Below are positions 62,101 through 64,000 of a stretch of DNA of 64,000 bases, piece after piece. The first letter of the stretch is position 1; each line of letters begins with the position of its first letter. The notes under the pieces were generated by a model. It was not told where the DNA came from and ran no database searches. It worked only from the letters and a program-made list of their open reading frames with translations. The position numbers were made by a program, and so were the translations under genes. Origin of the DNA: Eunapius fragilis (lineage: Eukaryota; Porifera; Demospongiae; Spongillida; Spongillidae); NCBI GenBank assembly GCA_963681505.1, contig OY811990.1, positions 1,148,179 to 1,212,178 on the forward strand, written 5' to 3'.

Positions 62101-64000
62101 CTGCAGGCATCTCTCTAGCGTTCTAGCTTGAAACACAACATGTGGTGTACAATTCTTATCCGTCTGCAGGAAATACATACATGCATTATTCAAACACATT
62201 TATTTTAAAATGATACCTCACACGCGACAAAACATGTTGGCAGAACTCCCAAGATGGTTCAAAAGCTCTGAAGCACGAGGATTGTCACAAATGATAAGTA
62301 GCAGTGGTTCCACGACCAATACATTCTCATTGCTGTATGCATCAAACACTTCAACACCTTCATTTTCAAGAGTTGCTAGCTCCCTTGCAATTGGCTCTGC
62401 CATATCCAAAGGTGTGACACTATCAAAAGAGCAAATGAAGTGGATGTTGATATGTTGCATATTGTCTCTACTCGGCAGTCGAGCCAGGAGAAGGTAAAAG
62501 CTCTCAAATTTATGCCACTTCTTACTCCTTTTCCCACTTGTATCATCTGAAAAGAGAATAAGAGGCACCATAACAACTTTCCGGCCGGCTGCCTTCTCTT
62601 TCATAGGATGAGGTGCCAAATACTGCTTTGTAACCTATGAAATGATATATGTAATCCCTCTACAGCAACATATAATGTTACCTCTGAATCAAATCGTTCA
62701 AATCTATCCAACTCTTCATGCCATCTCACAATGCATTGAGGAGCAGCAGCTACTCCATGTATGCAGGAAACAGGAAGCTCAATGTTTCCATAAAGAATTA
62801 CAGCGTCGTGACTCAGGGTGAGAGGGGGGCCTTCAGACATAATATTAAACTGAGCACCATCCAGCAGAGCATCCACCCCCACAAATACATCTGTACATCC
62901 CTCCTAGATGTATTAAGAAACCAGAACATGGTATACTTATTGAAGGGAAAAATATATACCTTTAAAAAAAAAGTGTTACCAAACCCTTTGTGCATCCTAA
63001 ATAAGGATACTCAAATGTGATAACATCTCTAACATATATATAGGTGCTCCACTGGACAGATTAACCATCGGGGTTCTAAAACGTGTATCTGTGTTCCAGC
63101 GACGACCATGATACTATTCCCTAGAAGGATGGTAACCATTAGTAACAGTAACTTATGTTCAGTGTCACATACTTGTAATAACGTTCAGCACGAACAGGAA
63201 AGCGGGTCAAAATTTTCGATGTCTTAGGATTAGCTAGACCTCTTGCCACAATCTCAGTTAAGGAGATCATATAACACGGGATATGTTTTGCTGTGAAGCA
63301 CTGCAATTGATCAGTACGGTAAATGATATGTGGTGTGTAGGATTGCGTACTTGTTGAGGTGGTTGCAAGCCTGGTAATTTGAACCCTTTCAGCTGCTTTA
63401 TGCTTGGAACCGCAGCACATCCAGTCTGCTTCAAGAGATACAGAATAAATGCCAAGGTAGACTCACTCTGTTGGTTGATAATGTACATCACAATAGGCCT
63501 ACTACATACACACCATAATTACTTACAACTGATCTTGGGCCATGCACCAGGGAGTACAAGAGAGCAAACACCTTATGTGGAAATGGATGGTAGTCATGAA
63601 CGTCCAAGAACTGCAACTGTGTACTTCACTGAGTCAACCATCCAAATCTGAAGAACAACAAATAGACATATTGTTTAAAAGATATAATGTATTCTACCTG
63701 CTGCCTCATCATCAATGGTGTCACCAGTACCAGTAATTTCAGCTTCTGGCTCAACATGAACATCCATATCGCTTGTTTCTTCTTTTTTAAACGTAGATGA
63801 CATGAAGTGATCCGTTTAATTAAATGTTTACCATAGAACAAGTGTTCATCCTCCTCGGATTGGTATACATTATCCTGATCATCAACTTCCTGTGGAGCGT
63901 AGTAAACTTTATGAAACAGCTAGAATTAAAACCTACGGTTCCTACGGGGATCAGAGTTGGGGCTGGGACATTATCACCAACTTCGTCAAACAGTTTAAGC
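59142..64000 (-). pseudogene. Plavaka/TNP2-like transposase with piggyBac insertion (copy 2, cut by window end)
   Basis: Same exon series as 27,774-32,823, with few substitutions: SFDSVTPLDM for SSDSVTPLDM and VVEPLLLIICD for VVAPLLLIICD. The in-frame TAG before the piggyBac site is shared. The N-terminal exons lie beyond 64,000 or are only partly included. Confidence 0.75.
60410..61999 (-). mobile_element. piggyBac-like element (copy 2)
   Basis: TTAA at 60,406-60,409 and 62,000-62,003, 1,590 bp, ends CCTCC/GGAGG. It carries the same decayed transposase frames (61,626-61,129, 61,166-60,906 and 60,934-60,611). Confidence 0.85.

Overview
This window is eukaryotic, almost certainly metazoan DNA. 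Genes are split by GT-AG introns, homologues of the animal proteins MBD4 and ISY1 can be read, and most of the rest is DNA transposons, miniature inverted-repeat elements (MITEs) and minisatellites. An early-branching marine animal such as a sponge is my best guess, but no feature here proves it.

Large-scale layout. The window is almost exactly two tandem copies of one unit of about 31-33 kb. Copy 1 is 1-33,188. Copy 2 starts at 33,189, where the first bases of the window recur, and is still running at 64,000, which matches about 32,629. The copies are collinear but differ by insertions, deletions, array-length changes and one small inversion. Both copies have, in order: (i) the last exon of a small unrecognised + strand gene; (ii) a MITE-rich, AT-rich stretch; (iii) a two-exon EF-hand gene on the - strand; (iv) exons of an unrecognised - strand gene; (v) MBD4 (-) and ISY1 (+), head to head; (vi) large minisatellite arrays; (vii) a gag-like zinc-knuckle gene (-); (viii) a Plavaka/TNP2-like transposase gene (-) with a piggyBac-like element inserted in one of its exons; (ix) the first exon of the small + gene, head to head with that transposase.

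Copy-specific material. Copy 1 alone carries a 6.2 kb nested transposon at 14.14-20.37 kb (a Mutator-like transposase plus Ulp1 protease/PHD element inside a second element), a multiplied exon block at 5.9-8.06 kb and very long minisatellites. Copy 2 alone carries a 1.4 kb TTAA-flanked element (33.7-35.1 kb), a 285-bp MITE (36.4 kb), a 250-bp MITE and a 4.9 kb foldback element (38.4-43.6 kb), a 122-bp palindrome (44.4 kb), a 452-bp terminal-inverted-repeat element (45.4 kb) and a 1.6 kb unique stretch (47.4-49.1 kb).

Gene integrity. The two copies have decayed in a complementary way. MBD4 reads through five exons in copy 2 but has at least three lesions in copy 1. The EF-hand gene reads through in copy 1 but is frameshifted and split by the foldback element in copy 2. 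ISY1 is incomplete in both. The gag-like frame is open in copy 1 and frameshifted in copy 2. In copy 1 the big nested transposon lies in the roughly 140-bp interval between the MBD4 and ISY1 starts, a plausible first cause of the decay of both. The same sequence could also be two divergent haplotypes joined in tandem by an assembler. The sequence alone cannot separate these possibilities.
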